From RGIG4079 sp045596365 (GTDB lineage: Bacteria; Bacteroidota; Bacteroidia; Bacteroidales; Muribaculaceae): DNA of 64,000 nucleotides. Of the stretch, positions 8,567 through 17,682 are shown one piece after another (the first letter of the stretch is position 1; each line of letters starts with the position of its first letter). The stretch covers positions 51,123 through 115,122 of the forward strand of contig JAZOCE010000022.1 in the NCBI GenBank assembly GCA_045596365.1. The letters run 5' to 3'. Below the pieces are notes generated by a model. It worked only from the letters and a program-made list of their open reading frames with translations, had not been told where the DNA came from and did no database searches. Made by a program: the position numbers and the translations under genes.

Positions 8567-10327
8567 ATGTATAGAAGTAATACGTGCGGAGAACTCCGTC
8601 TCAGTGATGCCGGCAAAACAGTTACTCTTGCCGGTTGGGTGCAACGTAGTCGCAAAATGGGAGGTATGACATTTGTTGACATGCGTGATCGTTATGGCGT
8701 TACTCAAGTTGTATTTAATAATGAATCTGATGTAGCATTGTGTGAGGCCGCTAATCATCTTGGGCGCGAATTTGTAATACAAGTTACTGGTATTGTTGCT
8801 GAGCGTTCAAGCAAGAATATGAACATTCCAACAGGAGAGATTGAAATTATCGCTCAATCGCTCACTATTTTAAATAAGTCAGATGTGCCTCCATTTACTA
8901 TTGAAGATGACACAGACGGAGGTGATGATATTCGCATGAAATATCGTTACCTTGACTTACGCCGTCCTGCTATTCGTCGCAATCTTGAATTGCGACATAA
9001 AATGGCATTTGAAATTCGCCGATATCTTGACGAAAAAGGTTTCATAGAGGTGGAAACACCGGTGCTGATTAAGTCAACACCGGAGGGCGCGCGTGACTTT
9101 GTTGTACCATCACGCATGAATCCTGGTGAATTTTATGCATTGCCTCAATCGCCACAAACATTCAAACAATTGTTGATGGTGAGTGGCTTTGACCGCTATT
9201 TCCAAATAGTAAAATGTTTCCGCGATGAGGACCTTCGTGCCGATCGTCAACCGGAGTTTACTCAGATTGATTGTGAAATGTCATTTGTAGAGCAAGAAGA
9301 TGTCTTGCAAATGTTTGAAGGATTGGTGAAACATATATTCAAATATGTAAAAAATATAGATTTTACTGAAGCATTTCCACGCATGACATGGGCAGATGCC
9401 ATGAAATATTATGGTAGCGACAAGCCTGATACTCGTTTTGAAATGAAATTTGTCGAGATAAAGGATTTGACAGAAGGTAAAGGGTTTGCTGTGCTTGATG
9501 ATGCAGAGTATGTTGGTGCTATATGTGCAAAAGGTTGTGCAAATTATACGCGCAAACAACTTGACCAATTAACGGATTTCGTTAAGCGTCCACAAATTGG
9601 AGCTAAAGGCATGATGTGGGTGAAAATGGAAGAAGATGGCTCAATAAAGAGTTCTGTATCTAAATTCTACACTGAAGACGAATTGCGCACTTGGGCAGAT
9701 CGTTGTGGCGCAGAAAATGGCGATTTGATTTTAATTCTTGCCGGAGAAGCAATGAAAACCCGCAAACAACTTTGCGAATTGCGTCTCGAAATGGGTACTC
9801 AATTGGGATTGCGTGATCCTCAAAAATTCTCATGCTTGTGGGTCGTTGATTTCCCATTATTTGAGTGGGATGAAGAAACACAACGTTATTATGCAATGCA
9901 CCATCCATTTACTTCTCCCAATCCTGAAGATTTTGATAAACTCGATACAGCAACAGGAGACGTGCGAGCAACAGCCTATGATATGGTTGTAAATGGAAAT
10001 GAATTAGGTGGTGGTAGTATTCGTATTCACGATGCTGTGCTTCAAAACAAGATGTTCCGCTTATTGGGATTAACAGAAGAAGATGCTCAATATAAATTTG
10101 GTTTCTTGATGAACGCATTCAAATATGGAGCACCTCCTCATGGCGGTTTGGCATTTGGATTTGACCGTTTTGTGTCAATATTGGCAGGTCTTGATTCTAT
10201 CCGTGATGTTATTGCATTTCCTAAAAATAACTCCGGTCGCGATGTGATGATTGATGCACCTTCAACAATTGATCAGGCACAATTAGATGAATTGTGTCTT
10301 GCAACAACACCTCCTGTAAAAGAATAA
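8567..10327 (+). CDS. aspS: aspartyl-tRNA synthetase
   Basis: The 586-residue class IIb synthetase charges tRNA-Asp. The N-terminal OB-fold anticodon-binding domain (about 1-110; GWVQRSRKMGGMTFVDMRDR) is followed by class II motif 2 (FRDEDLRADRQPEFTQIDCE), a bacterial GAD-type insertion domain, and motif 3 (GAPPHGGLAFGFDRFVSILAG). Length is that of the bacterial enzyme, not the shorter archaeal type. The next gene starts five bases after its stop, so the two are co-transcribed. Confidence 0.98.
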   Translation: MYRSNTCGELRLSDAGKTVTLAGWVQRSRKMGGMTFVDMRDRYGVTQVVFNNESDVALCEAANHLGREFVIQVTGIVAERSSKNMNIPTGEIEIIAQSLTILNKSDVPPFTIEDDTDGGDDIRMKYRYLDLRRPAIRRNLELRHKMAFEIRRYLDEKGFIEVETPVLIKSTPEGARDFVVPSRMNPGEFYALPQSPQTFKQLLMVSGFDRYFQIVKCFRDEDLRADRQPEFTQIDCEMSFVEQEDVLQMFEGLVKHIFKYVKNIDFTEAFPRMTWADAMKYYGSDKPDTRFEMKFVEIKDLTEGKGFAVLDDAEYVGAICAKGCANYTRKQLDQLTDFVKRPQIGAKGMMWVKMEEDGSIKSSVSKFYTEDELRTWADRCGAENGDLILILAGEAMKTRKQLCELRLEMGTQLGLRDPQKFSCLWVVDFPLFEWDEETQRYYAMHHPFTSPNPEDFDKLDTATGDVRATAYDMVVNGNELGGGSIRIHDAVLQNKMFRLLGLTEEDAQYKFGFLMNAFKYGAPPHGGLAFGFDRFVSILAGLDSIRDVIAFPKNNSGRDVMIDAPSTIDQAQLDELCLATTPPVKE

Positions 10328-10332
10328 AGCAG

Positions 10333-11430
10333 ATGCAAGTAGCCAATATAATATCAGCTCTTGAGGATTTTGCTCCGCTTTCACTGCAAGAGGATTTTGA
10401 TAATTCCGGATTGCAGGTAGGAAATAAAAGTGCCGAATGTAATGGAGTATTGTTGTGTGTAGATGTAACACCTGCAATAATAGAAGAGGCAATAGAGAAA
10501 GGGTGTAATTTAGTCGTATCACATCATCCACTATTGTTTAAGGGATTAAAACGCATAACAGGTGCTACATTAGTAGAGCGTACGATATTAAAGGCGATTT
10601 CGGCTAATATTTCAATCTATTCGTGTCACACATCTGCTGATAATGCTTTTAATGGAGTGTCATGGAAGATGGCAGAATTGCTTGGTTTGAATGATGTTGA
10701 AACACTATCTCGGCAGAAAAATAAGATGATGAAACTATCGGTAATGGTGCCGATAAATCATCTTGAAACTGTCAGATTGGCATTGTTTGATGCAGGAGCA
10801 GGGACATTAGGTAATTATGATTCTTGTAGTTTCTCAACAAAAGGGGAGGGGACTTTCCGAGCATTGGATGGTGCTAATCCCTATGTGGGCAACATGTACG
10901 AGTTTCATTTTGAGCAGGAAATAAGGCTTGATGTAATATTGCCTGTGTGGCTTAAAATGAGAGTTGAACATGCTTTACGCATGTCTCATCCTTATGAAGA
11001 GCCTGCATATGAGTTTATTGCACTTGAAAATGATTCTCCCTATACAGGATTGGGTACAATTGGACAATATGAAGCTCCTATTTCTCCTTATGAGTTAATT
11101 GAAAAGGTGAAAAAAGCATTTAATTCTCCTATTACGAGATGCTCAGCATTTGACAATGAATTAATGGTGAAAAGGGTAGCGATGTGTAGTGGCTCAGGAT
11201 CATCGTTTATTAAAGATGCAATTGCATCGGGAGCTCAGGCGTTTATAACGTCAGATACCCGATATCATGATTTTATTGACTATGCCAGCGATATATTAAT
11301 CGTAGATATAGGTCATTATGAGAGTGAACAATGCACAAAAGATATTTTTTATCACGTAATTACAGAAAAATTTCCTAACTTTGCAGTCTATTATTCAGAC
11401 AAAGAACAAAATCCGATAAATTATTTGTAA
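10333..11430 (+). CDS. Nif3-like dinuclear metal-centre hexameric protein
   Basis: The 365-residue protein belongs to the Nif3/YbgI family, hexameric toroids that bind two metal ions; some members have been annotated as GTP cyclohydrolase I type 2 without firm proof. Metal-ligand motifs are LVVSHHPLLFKGLK, SCHTSADNA, SDTRYHDF and DIGHYESEQ. The central segment (about 125-230) is the CutA-like insertion of the long family form. ATG 10333 is chosen over the in-frame start at 10294, which would run inside aspS. The zinc-ribbon gene follows after three bases, a pairing common in Bacteroidales. Confidence 0.93.
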   Translation: MQVANIISALEDFAPLSLQEDFDNSGLQVGNKSAECNGVLLCVDVTPAIIEEAIEKGCNLVVSHHPLLFKGLKRITGATLVERTILKAISANISIYSCHTSADNAFNGVSWKMAELLGLNDVETLSRQKNKMMKLSVMVPINHLETVRLALFDAGAGTLGNYDSCSFSTKGEGTFRALDGANPYVGNMYEFHFEQEIRLDVILPVWLKMRVEHALRMSHPYEEPAYEFIALENDSPYTGLGTIGQYEAPISPYELIEKVKKAFNSPITRCSAFDNELMVKRVAMCSGSGSSFIKDAIASGAQAFITSDTRYHDFIDYASDILIVDIGHYESEQCTKDIFYHVITEKFPNFAVYYSDKEQNPINYL

Positions 11431-11433
11431 GCA

Positions 11434-12204
11434 ATGGCTACTGATAAGACTAAAAAAGAACAATCACTAACGGTAGAACAACGTCTTAAAGCTCTTTATG
11501 AGTTACAGACAATTTTGACTGAAATCGATCGAATCAAAACAATCAGAGGTGAATTGCCTCTTGAGGTAAAAGACCTTGAAGATAATATTGAAGGTTTGCA
11601 CACTCGCATTGAGAAATATCAAAATGAGATAGAAGAACTTCGTCGTAATTCAGTTGCTGAAAGTGAAAAGATAAACGAAGCACAAGCTAAGATTGCTCGA
11701 TATAAAGAACAACTTGACAATGTGCGTAATAATAGAGAATTTGACTTATTGTCAAAGGAAATAGAATTCCAATCACTTGAAATTGAATTGTGCCAAAAAC
11801 ACATCAATGAATATGCTCGTGTAATTGACAATAAGAGTCGCGAAATTACTGCAACTGAAGAAACTCTTGTAGATCGTAATCACATTCTTCAAGAAAAGAA
11901 AGCAGAACTTGAGGAAATTGTGTCAGAAACTCGTCAAGATGAAGAACGCCTTCGAGAACAAGCTAAAGCATTGGAGCCAAACATTGACGCTCGCACACTT
12001 GCCGCATTCAAGCGTATTCGTAAAAATGCTCGCAATGGTTTGGGTGTAGTTTATATTCAACGTAATGCATGTGGAGGTTGTTTCAATCGTATTCCTGCTC
12101 AAAAACAAATGGAAATTAAAATGCACAAAAAGATTATCGTATGTGAATATTGTGGTCGCATTATGATTGATCCTGAACTCGCAGGAATGCAAGAGCAATT
12201 CTAA
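11434..12204 (+). CDS. C4-type zinc-ribbon coiled-coil protein (CT398-like)
   Basis: The 256-residue protein has a long N-terminal helical hairpin, heavily charged with heptads (about 10-180). A C-terminal zinc ribbon with CGGC and CEYC pairs (about 212-243) follows. The same architecture is known in CT398 and related zinc-ribbon proteins, which form an antiparallel coiled coil and have unclear roles, possibly in transcription or membrane trafficking. It follows the Nif3-like gene by three bases and ends at a terminator. Confidence 0.9.
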   Translation: MATDKTKKEQSLTVEQRLKALYELQTILTEIDRIKTIRGELPLEVKDLEDNIEGLHTRIEKYQNEIEELRRNSVAESEKINEAQAKIARYKEQLDNVRNNREFDLLSKEIEFQSLEIELCQKHINEYARVIDNKSREITATEETLVDRNHILQEKKAELEEIVSETRQDEERLREQAKALEPNIDARTLAAFKRIRKNARNGLGVVYIQRNACGGCFNRIPAQKQMEIKMHKKIIVCEYCGRIMIDPELAGMQEQF

Positions 12205-12227
12205 AAAAACGGATATTTTAGATAATG

Positions 12228-12265
12228 AAATAAGAGTCTTGATTAACAAAGGCTCTTATTTTTTT
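12228..12265 (+). terminator. terminator of the aspS-nif3-zinc ribbon unit
   Basis: AAATAAGAG at 12228-12236 pairs with CTCTTATTT at 12253-12261, followed by an unbroken T run to 12265, just after the zinc-ribbon stop codon. Confidence 0.8.
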
Positions 12266-12329
12266 GCACATAAACATGATTTTGTGCAAAATAGTGTTGC
12301 ATTTATAATAAATTGTCGCTATTATTTAG

Positions 12330-12337
12330 TATCTTTG
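12330..12337 (+). promoter_or_regulatory. -7 promoter box of the SPT gene
   Basis: TATCTTTG is a perfect TAnnTTTG box, 56 bases before the ATG, predicting a leader of about 53 bases. Confidence 0.6.
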
Positions 12338-12393
12338 CAGTTCGAAATATAGTATTTTTCTAAGGTTTGTTTATATAAATTTCATAAAATAAA

Positions 12394-13581
12394 ATGAAGC
12401 TATTACAAGCTAAACTCGCAAAATATACAGCACCGCAAGAAGCAAAAGCACTTGGAATATATCCATATTTCCGAGCTATATCAAGTGAACAAGATCCGGA
12501 AGTTATCATTAATGGAAAGAAAGTGTTGATGTTTGGGTCAAATTGCTATACAGGACTTGTTAATGATCCTCGTATTAAAGAAGCAGCAATTGAGGCAACA
12601 AGAAAATATGGCACAGGATGTGCCGGCTCTCCATTCTTAAATGGAACACTTGATTTGCACAAACAATTGGAAGCCCGCATTGCTCAATATGTTGGAAAAG
12701 AAGATGTAATGATTTATTCTACCGGTTTTGGAGTAAACCTTGGTGTCGTTTCTACATTGACAGGTCGTGAAGATTATATTCTTTGGGATGAACAAGATCA
12801 CGCATCTATTATTGAAGGTCGTCGTCTTTCATTCTCTCAACAATTGAAATACAAGCACAACGATATGGAGTCTCTTGAAAAACAACTCCAGAAATGTGCT
12901 CCTGATAAGGTAAAATTGATCGTAACCGATGGCGTTTTCTCAATGGAAGGTGATGTTGCAAATCTTCCAAAGATTGTTGAACTTGCAAAGAGATATGATG
13001 CAAGTGTAATGGTTGACGAAGCTCATAGTATTGGCGTTTTTGGTCGTGGCGGTCGTGGTACATGTGATCACTTTGGCGTAACTAAAGATGTTGACTTGAT
13101 TATGGGTACATTCAGTAAGTCGTTTGCATCTTTGGGCGGATTTATTGCTACAGACAAAGAAATTACAAATTTCTTGCGTCACCACTCTCGTTCTTATATT
13201 TTCACAGCAAGTATTACTCCTGCATCAACAGCTGCTGCATTGAAAGCGATAGATATCATGGAACAAGAGCCCGAGCGCCAAGAAATGCTATGGGAAATGA
13301 CAAACTATGCTCTTGATGGTTTTCGCAACATGGGATGTGAAATTGGTAATACATCAACACCGATTATCCCACTATACATCAGAGATAATAATTTGACATT
13401 TGCAATCACTGCTGAATTGTTCCAAGAAGGAATATTTGTTAATCCTGTGGTATCTCCGGCAGTGGCGCCACATGATACCCTAATCCGTTTCAGTTTGATG
13501 GCAACACACACTAAAGAGCAAGTAACAACAGCTCTTGAGAAAATACAAAAAGTATTCCGCTCACACAATCTCATCCCTTAA
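12394..13581 (+). CDS. spt: serine palmitoyltransferase-type alpha-oxoamine synthase
   Basis: The 395-residue fold-type I PLP enzyme belongs to the alpha-oxoamine synthases. It probably condenses serine with a fatty acyl-CoA to 3-ketosphinganine, the first step of Bacteroidales sphingolipid synthesis. Visible motifs include GSGCAGS-like GTGCAGSPFLNGT (73-85), DQDHAS-like EQDHASI with His 136 stacking on PLP, DEAHSIGV (208-215) and GTFSKSFASLGG with PLP lysine 242. N-terminal YPYFRAI and internal RRLSFSQQLKYKHND resemble the Bacteroides SPT as remembered, more than KBL or BioF. It is monocistronic, between a promoter box and a shared terminator. The alternative is 2-amino-3-ketobutyrate ligase. 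Confidence 0.88.
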   Translation: MKLLQAKLAKYTAPQEAKALGIYPYFRAISSEQDPEVIINGKKVLMFGSNCYTGLVNDPRIKEAAIEATRKYGTGCAGSPFLNGTLDLHKQLEARIAQYVGKEDVMIYSTGFGVNLGVVSTLTGREDYILWDEQDHASIIEGRRLSFSQQLKYKHNDMESLEKQLQKCAPDKVKLIVTDGVFSMEGDVANLPKIVELAKRYDASVMVDEAHSIGVFGRGGRGTCDHFGVTKDVDLIMGTFSKSFASLGGFIATDKEITNFLRHHSRSYIFTASITPASTAAALKAIDIMEQEPERQEMLWEMTNYALDGFRNMGCEIGNTSTPIIPLYIRDNNLTFAITAELFQEGIFVNPVVSPAVAPHDTLIRFSLMATHTKEQVTTALEKIQKVFRSHNLIP

Positions 13582-13603
13582 GAAATTAGATTAGCAATAT
13601 AGC

Positions 13604-13647
13604 AAACAATAAACGCGACTACATATATGTGGTCGCGTTTATTGTTT
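13604..13647. terminator. bidirectional terminator between SPT and the minus-strand operon
   Basis: A perfect 16-bp stem (13604-13619 with 13632-13647) continues through a wobble and two more pairs into a short loop. Both ends are A/T tracts, so it can stop transcription from both converging genes. Confidence 0.9.
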
Positions 13648-13664
13648 ATGTAAAATGTAATGTA

Positions 13665-14660
13665 TTATTTGAACTTAGGATAATTTGTTTTATAAACGAT
13701 TTCTCCTGTGCGTAATCTTATCCAAGTGTCAAAATATCGTTCATTTTCTTTTAAAAGAATAACTCTTGCACCATTTGTCCCAAGACTATTATATACTGTT
13801 TTTCCTCCGGAATATCTACCATAGGCCAACATTACGTCATGATACATAACAGCATAGTCGTTGTCATGGTCATGTCCACAAAATACACCCATTACATCGC
13901 CTTGTTCCTTAATTGAAACAAACATGCCTGAGTTAAACGCGGGATGACATACATTCTCTTTGTTATTGCCTTTAATTTTTCTGTTTTTAAGAGCATCTTT
14001 AAACTCGTGCAATGGAATGTGGAAAAACATTAGAGATGGTAGTGGCATGCTGTCATTTGCTGCTTTATAGGCATTGCTTGTTGTGCGATACCAGTTTATT
14101 TGGTCATGTTTAATCCAGTCATATTTACTTTCTTTCCCGTGTTTTTCTGAACATTTCATTTTATTTGTATCGTTAGAGTCTATGCAATAGAGTATCGATG
14201 CTGTGCGCATCCCGTCAGAAGATAGAATGGGCAGTTCATATTCGGGACTATCTACATCTAAACGCGGTGGCTGAACATTATACGGCATTGCCTGTATTAT
14301 ATCATATATCTCCGGTAGAGTACAATCAAAGTCGTTATCGTGATTCCCAAATACTACGGCAAATGGAGTTTGGCTATCAGAGATGCAAGATAGTAATGCC
14401 GGAAGAGATGATCTTACTGAATCGGAATATACAAGATCTCCGGTGATAATTACAAAATCGGGCTTCTCTAATTCAAGCACTGACTGTATACATTCTATGG
14501 CAGAGTTTGAGTTTTTGTTCCCCCATTTATAATGAGTGTCAGTAAATTGTACGATTTTAAATTCACCATTGGAATTAAATCGTAAAATATTATCACCTTG
14601 TGCGCTTGATGTAAGAATTGAGCACAAGGTGATAGCTATTGTATAAAAATATTTTTTCAT
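13665..14660 (-). CDS. exported calcineurin-like metallophosphoesterase
   Basis: The 331-residue protein has a signal peptide (residues 1-20, ending SAQG). It has all metallophosphoesterase blocks in order: FTDTHYKWG, TGDLVYSD, FGNHDND, a histidine in FFHIPLHEF and GHDHDNDY near residue 260. This suggests a periplasmic or surface phosphatase or phosphodiesterase of the kind that includes purple acid phosphatase-like proteins; the substrate cannot be told. It is the last gene of the tubulin-like operon: its start follows the stop of the FGE-like gene by one base, so translation may be coupled. Whether it belongs functionally to that system is inference from this spacing. Confidence 0.88.
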   Translation of the reverse strand: MKKYFYTIAITLCSILTSSAQGDNILRFNSNGEFKIVQFTDTHYKWGNKNSNSAIECIQSVLELEKPDFVIITGDLVYSDSVRSSLPALLSCISDSQTPFAVVFGNHDNDFDCTLPEIYDIIQAMPYNVQPPRLDVDSPEYELPILSSDGMRTASILYCIDSNDTNKMKCSEKHGKESKYDWIKHDQINWYRTTSNAYKAANDSMPLPSLMFFHIPLHEFKDALKNRKIKGNNKENVCHPAFNSGMFVSIKEQGDVMGVFCGHDHDNDYAVMYHDVMLAYGRYSGGKTVYNSLGTNGARVILLKENERYFDTWIRLRTGEIVYKTNYPKFK

Positions 14661-14661
14661 A

Positions 14662-15765
14662 TTATTTTGACGGAATATCCATAACCAAACGGAATCCTAC
14701 GTTTTTAAGAGCAACATCTTGTTCGGCGCGACGGCGGAAACCGGTGCGAAGCTGATTTACGGATTCGCTTTCCCAAGAACCTCCACGACGAACACGATTT
14801 TTTGATGAATTTGCACAAACAGGGTCGGTTACATCTTCTTTATCATAATTACCTTTATTGTCAAAACAGAATTCCCACACGTTGCCACTCATGTCATAAA
14901 GACCAAGTTCATTAGGTTTCTTAGTTTTTACGACTTGAGTTGAGTTACAATTTTTGTAGTACCATGCTACATCTTCAGGATTGTTGCTACCACTATAACG
15001 TGTCTTATTGCTATTATTTCCACCGCGTGCGGCAAATTCCCATTCTGCTTCAGTGGGTAGACGGAAATTATATCCTGTAATTGAGTTTAGACGTTTGATG
15101 AATTCTTGACAATCCAACCAAGTAACGTTCTCTACCGGTTTTTGTGGGCCAACAGATGCTGATGGATTTTCATACATGATATATTCCCAAAGTTCTTGAG
15201 TAACCTCGGTTTCTCCCATATAGAAATCCTTACTGATTGTTACCCAGTGAACAGGTCTTTCATCGTCATCACCACCTTGGTCTTTTGGAGTTCCCATTTT
15301 AAACATACCATTTTTCACCAAAATCATGTTGAACTTTACAGGCATTTTCTTTTGTCCCTTTAGTCCTCCTCGTGGCTCAAGTTCTATTTGCATGATAGGC
15401 TCAAGTGGCTTGTCTTCGCACAATCTCATTTCATAGGTGTTATTGGGTTGAACAGGCTCAAATTCATATTTTACAGGGAGATAGTTCTCGCTTTTGATTG
15501 TCAAATAGAATGTTTCAGCAGTTACGTATACCCAATATTCTCCTCCTTTATCTTCAGTAGTAACAATATTCCCTTCAAATGATGGGTTTGTTGCAGTAGT
15601 ACCTACTTTAATCAATGCACATGGATCACCATTGGCATCTTTTACTTGATAGATAGCGGCACTAACATCATCGGGTACATGTTTGAAATCACACACAAAT
15701 AGTTCTTGTGCTGATATTGTACAGAAAGAGATGAGAGTTAATATAAATGCAATTATTTTTTTCAT
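14662..15765 (-). CDS. exported FGE/SUMF1-fold protein with N-terminal PEGA-like domain
   Basis: The 367-residue protein has a signal peptide (1-19, ending ISAQE) and a beta-rich PEGA-like domain at about 20-120. A formylglycine-generating-enzyme-type C-lectin fold spans about 130-365, with MGTPKDQGGDDDERPVHWV, GETEVTQELWEYIM, FRLPTEAEWEFAARGG, GLYDMSGNVWEF and the closing RRGGSW...VGFRLVM. The paired active-site cysteines of true FGE, expected in the segment after RRGGSW, are not there (that stretch is RTGFRRRAEQD), so sulfatase activation is unlikely. In Bacteroidetes this fold is often a structural or ligand-binding module. It sits 11 bases after the NTF2-like gene within the operon. Confidence 0.88.
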   Translation of the reverse strand: MKKIIAFILTLISFCTISAQELFVCDFKHVPDDVSAAIYQVKDANGDPCALIKVGTTATNPSFEGNIVTTEDKGGEYWVYVTAETFYLTIKSENYLPVKYEFEPVQPNNTYEMRLCEDKPLEPIMQIELEPRGGLKGQKKMPVKFNMILVKNGMFKMGTPKDQGGDDDERPVHWVTISKDFYMGETEVTQELWEYIMYENPSASVGPQKPVENVTWLDCQEFIKRLNSITGYNFRLPTEAEWEFAARGGNNSNKTRYSGSNNPEDVAWYYKNCNSTQVVKTKKPNELGLYDMSGNVWEFCFDNKGNYDKEDVTDPVCANSSKNRVRRGGSWESESVNQLRTGFRRRAEQDVALKNVGFRLVMDIPSK

Positions 15766-15776
15766 TGTTTTTTTAA

Positions 15777-16742
15777 TTAGAATTTAAATCTTAGTTTGGT
15801 TGTATCATTTAGGTGTTGCCAAGCGCGTACTTGGATTTTGGGTTGATCTTCGTCTCTGAAGTCCCATACAAGTGTTACGGTACCCACGTCGCTATATCCT
15901 CTTGAGTTCCATTCTTGTTTAAGTGTAACATAATAGAAATCAGGTTTAGCTCCATCACGTTTGATTGAATAATCAGAGAAAACGACATTGATATAACCAT
16001 TGTGGCGTTGGCGGTCAAAAACACCTCTTAACTTTCTGAGGTATTCAGCTTTTGTTTGTTGAACATATTCAAATTGAGCCCCGGAAAATCCTATATCACT
16101 TTTTTGGCGTCCACTGATGCGACGACCTGTAATAATGAGAGCATCATCGCTAAAGATATTTTCCATAAAGTCGATGTCTTTATCATTATAGGCTTTTTTG
16201 AATTGCTCACACCAGTTGATGATTTGTAGACGTTTTTCAAAGTCTCCAAGTTCTTCACCTAAGCGCAGTTGTTTGATATATTCATTCTTTTCGATAGAGA
16301 AATTGATATCAACAATGCGCCCTGCCGTATTGAAATCGATACAAATTTCACGACGCATTTCACTGTTATAAGAGTCATCAAGAGGTATCATTGTAACTCC
16401 TATGTTTCTTACTTGGTAGCCTTTGATTGCTCCATTGCTGCGACGACGAGTTAGGCAATGGTCGATAATTAAATCATCTTCAGTGCGGAAATGAACATTA
16501 TTCCATGTTGCACCTAAACTACCTGATGCATTGAGATCAATATCAATGCCTGTGTAATTAATATCGTAATTACGTGTTGCGGCAGTATTGATTGCCGAAA
16601 GCAATTGAGATACTTGGCGTTCCATTTTTGCTTTTAGAGTAGGATTTGTAACGCCGTCAGAAAATTCAAATGTTACTTGGTCTTGTGCTTGTGTAGCAGT
16701 AAAGCAACATAATGCTAAAATTGTAAAGATTTTCTTTATCAT
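15777..16742 (-). CDS. exported hypothetical protein with a possible NTF2/SnoaL-like domain
   Basis: The 321-residue protein has a signal peptide (1-19, ending ATQAQ). No family is firmly recognised. The N-terminal half has TLKAKMERQVSQLLSAINTA and a beta-rich segment. The second half, from about residue 185, reads like a cone-shaped NTF2/SnoaL fold: WCEQFKKAYNDKDIDFMENIFSDDALII, followed by long strands ending VTLVWDFRDEDQPKIQVRAWQ. Such domains serve as ligand pockets or dimer modules. It is translated 12 bases after the coiled-coil gene, and 11 bases precede the FGE-like gene. Membership in the operon is the main clue to its role. Confidence 0.75.
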   Translation of the reverse strand: MIKKIFTILALCCFTATQAQDQVTFEFSDGVTNPTLKAKMERQVSQLLSAINTAATRNYDINYTGIDIDLNASGSLGATWNNVHFRTEDDLIIDHCLTRRRSNGAIKGYQVRNIGVTMIPLDDSYNSEMRREICIDFNTAGRIVDINFSIEKNEYIKQLRLGEELGDFEKRLQIINWCEQFKKAYNDKDIDFMENIFSDDALIITGRRISGRQKSDIGFSGAQFEYVQQTKAEYLRKLRGVFDRQRHNGYINVVFSDYSIKRDGAKPDFYYVTLKQEWNSRGYSDVGTVTLVWDFRDEDQPKIQVRAWQHLNDTTKLRFKF

Positions 16743-16754
16743 AGTTTTTGGAAT

Positions 16755-17675
16755 TTATAATCTGAACCAAATTAAAATATATCCGGTATATTTTGATAGT
16801 GAATCGTATTGTGATGTTTTTAAATTTGTTTTGTCATTTCCTGTGCTGAGGATTGTGTTCATACTCATTTCGCTATCTCGATTTAGCACAATCCAATAAC
16901 ATGATGCAATATTGGGACAATCATCATAAGTGCCGTATTTTTTTACTCTGTATTCATTTCGCAAGCGACTTAGTTTGGCTGAAACCTCATTTAAATTTGC
17001 GCATTGAAGAAGTGCATCAATTACGTTTTGTTGATATTGATTTAATCCCGACATCGTAGAACTTTGTGCTGGTTGATTATATGTTGTAGTTGATGTATTG
17101 TTAGCTGTTGGATTATTCTCTTTGCTCAATTGAACAAGTCTTTCGTTCTCGCGACGTTGTGCTTCAAGTTGTTCTTGTAGCTCTTTTAATTGGCGATCTT
17201 TTTCTGATAATTCTTGTTGCAGATTATCGTTTTGTGTATTTAAATTATTGTTTACCACAGGTTGTTGCGCTTCTTTTACTTTTGGCGCAGGAGTGGGCTC
17301 AGACACTTTATCCTGAACTTTTTCAGGTTTTGGCTGTGCTGTTTCGCTGATTTTAACTGTTGTTGTTTTAGCGCCATCTTTGCGAGCATAGGCAAAAACA
17401 CGATAATATTCTCCTCTCATCATTTGAAGATATTGAACGTCAAGAGAATTATAATCAATTGAACTTCCCGATTGTTTATTGTGATCAGATACTATACTTT
17501 GTAGCATAACAGTTGCAGCATCTTTAGCCTCGGCTTCTGATGCACTTGTTGACTCAGCATAAAAATAGCTTTTGTCTCGTTTTATTTTATTTATGCTATT
17601 TGCAATATCTGAATTTTGAGCATTGCCCATTAAACACAAAAATGCGGTAGTGAGTAACAGAATTATTTTTTTCAT
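16755..17675 (-). CDS. exported hypothetical protein with central coiled coil
   Basis: About 306 residues with a signal peptide (1-20, ending MGNAQ). An N-terminal alpha/beta domain (about 22-105, with SEAEAKDAATVMLQSIVSDH) recalls LPP20-type repeats seen in bacterial lipoproteins. A Pro/Lys/Glu-rich linker, a strong coiled coil at about 145-187 (LQQELSEKDRQLKELQEQLE) and a C-terminal domain with two cysteines (CPNIASCYWIVL) follow. ATG 17675 is chosen because it gives a clean signal peptide and a seven-base gap after the preceding stop. In-frame starts at 17693 and 17702 would overlap the preceding gene and lengthen the N-region. Function unknown. Confidence 0.78.
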   Translation of the reverse strand: MKKIILLLTTAFLCLMGNAQNSDIANSINKIKRDKSYFYAESTSASEAEAKDAATVMLQSIVSDHNKQSGSSIDYNSLDVQYLQMMRGEYYRVFAYARKDGAKTTTVKISETAQPKPEKVQDKVSEPTPAPKVKEAQQPVVNNNLNTQNDNLQQELSEKDRQLKELQEQLEAQRRENERLVQLSKENNPTANNTSTTTYNQPAQSSTMSGLNQYQQNVIDALLQCANLNEVSAKLSRLRNEYRVKKYGTYDDCPNIASCYWIVLNRDSEMSMNTILSTGNDKTNLKTSQYDSLSKYTGYILIWFRL

Positions 17676-17682
17676 ATTTAGT

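Noticed and set aside
14662..15765. Sulfatase-activating formylglycine-generating enzyme
   Set aside because: The catalytic cysteines are missing and no sulfatase gene is near.
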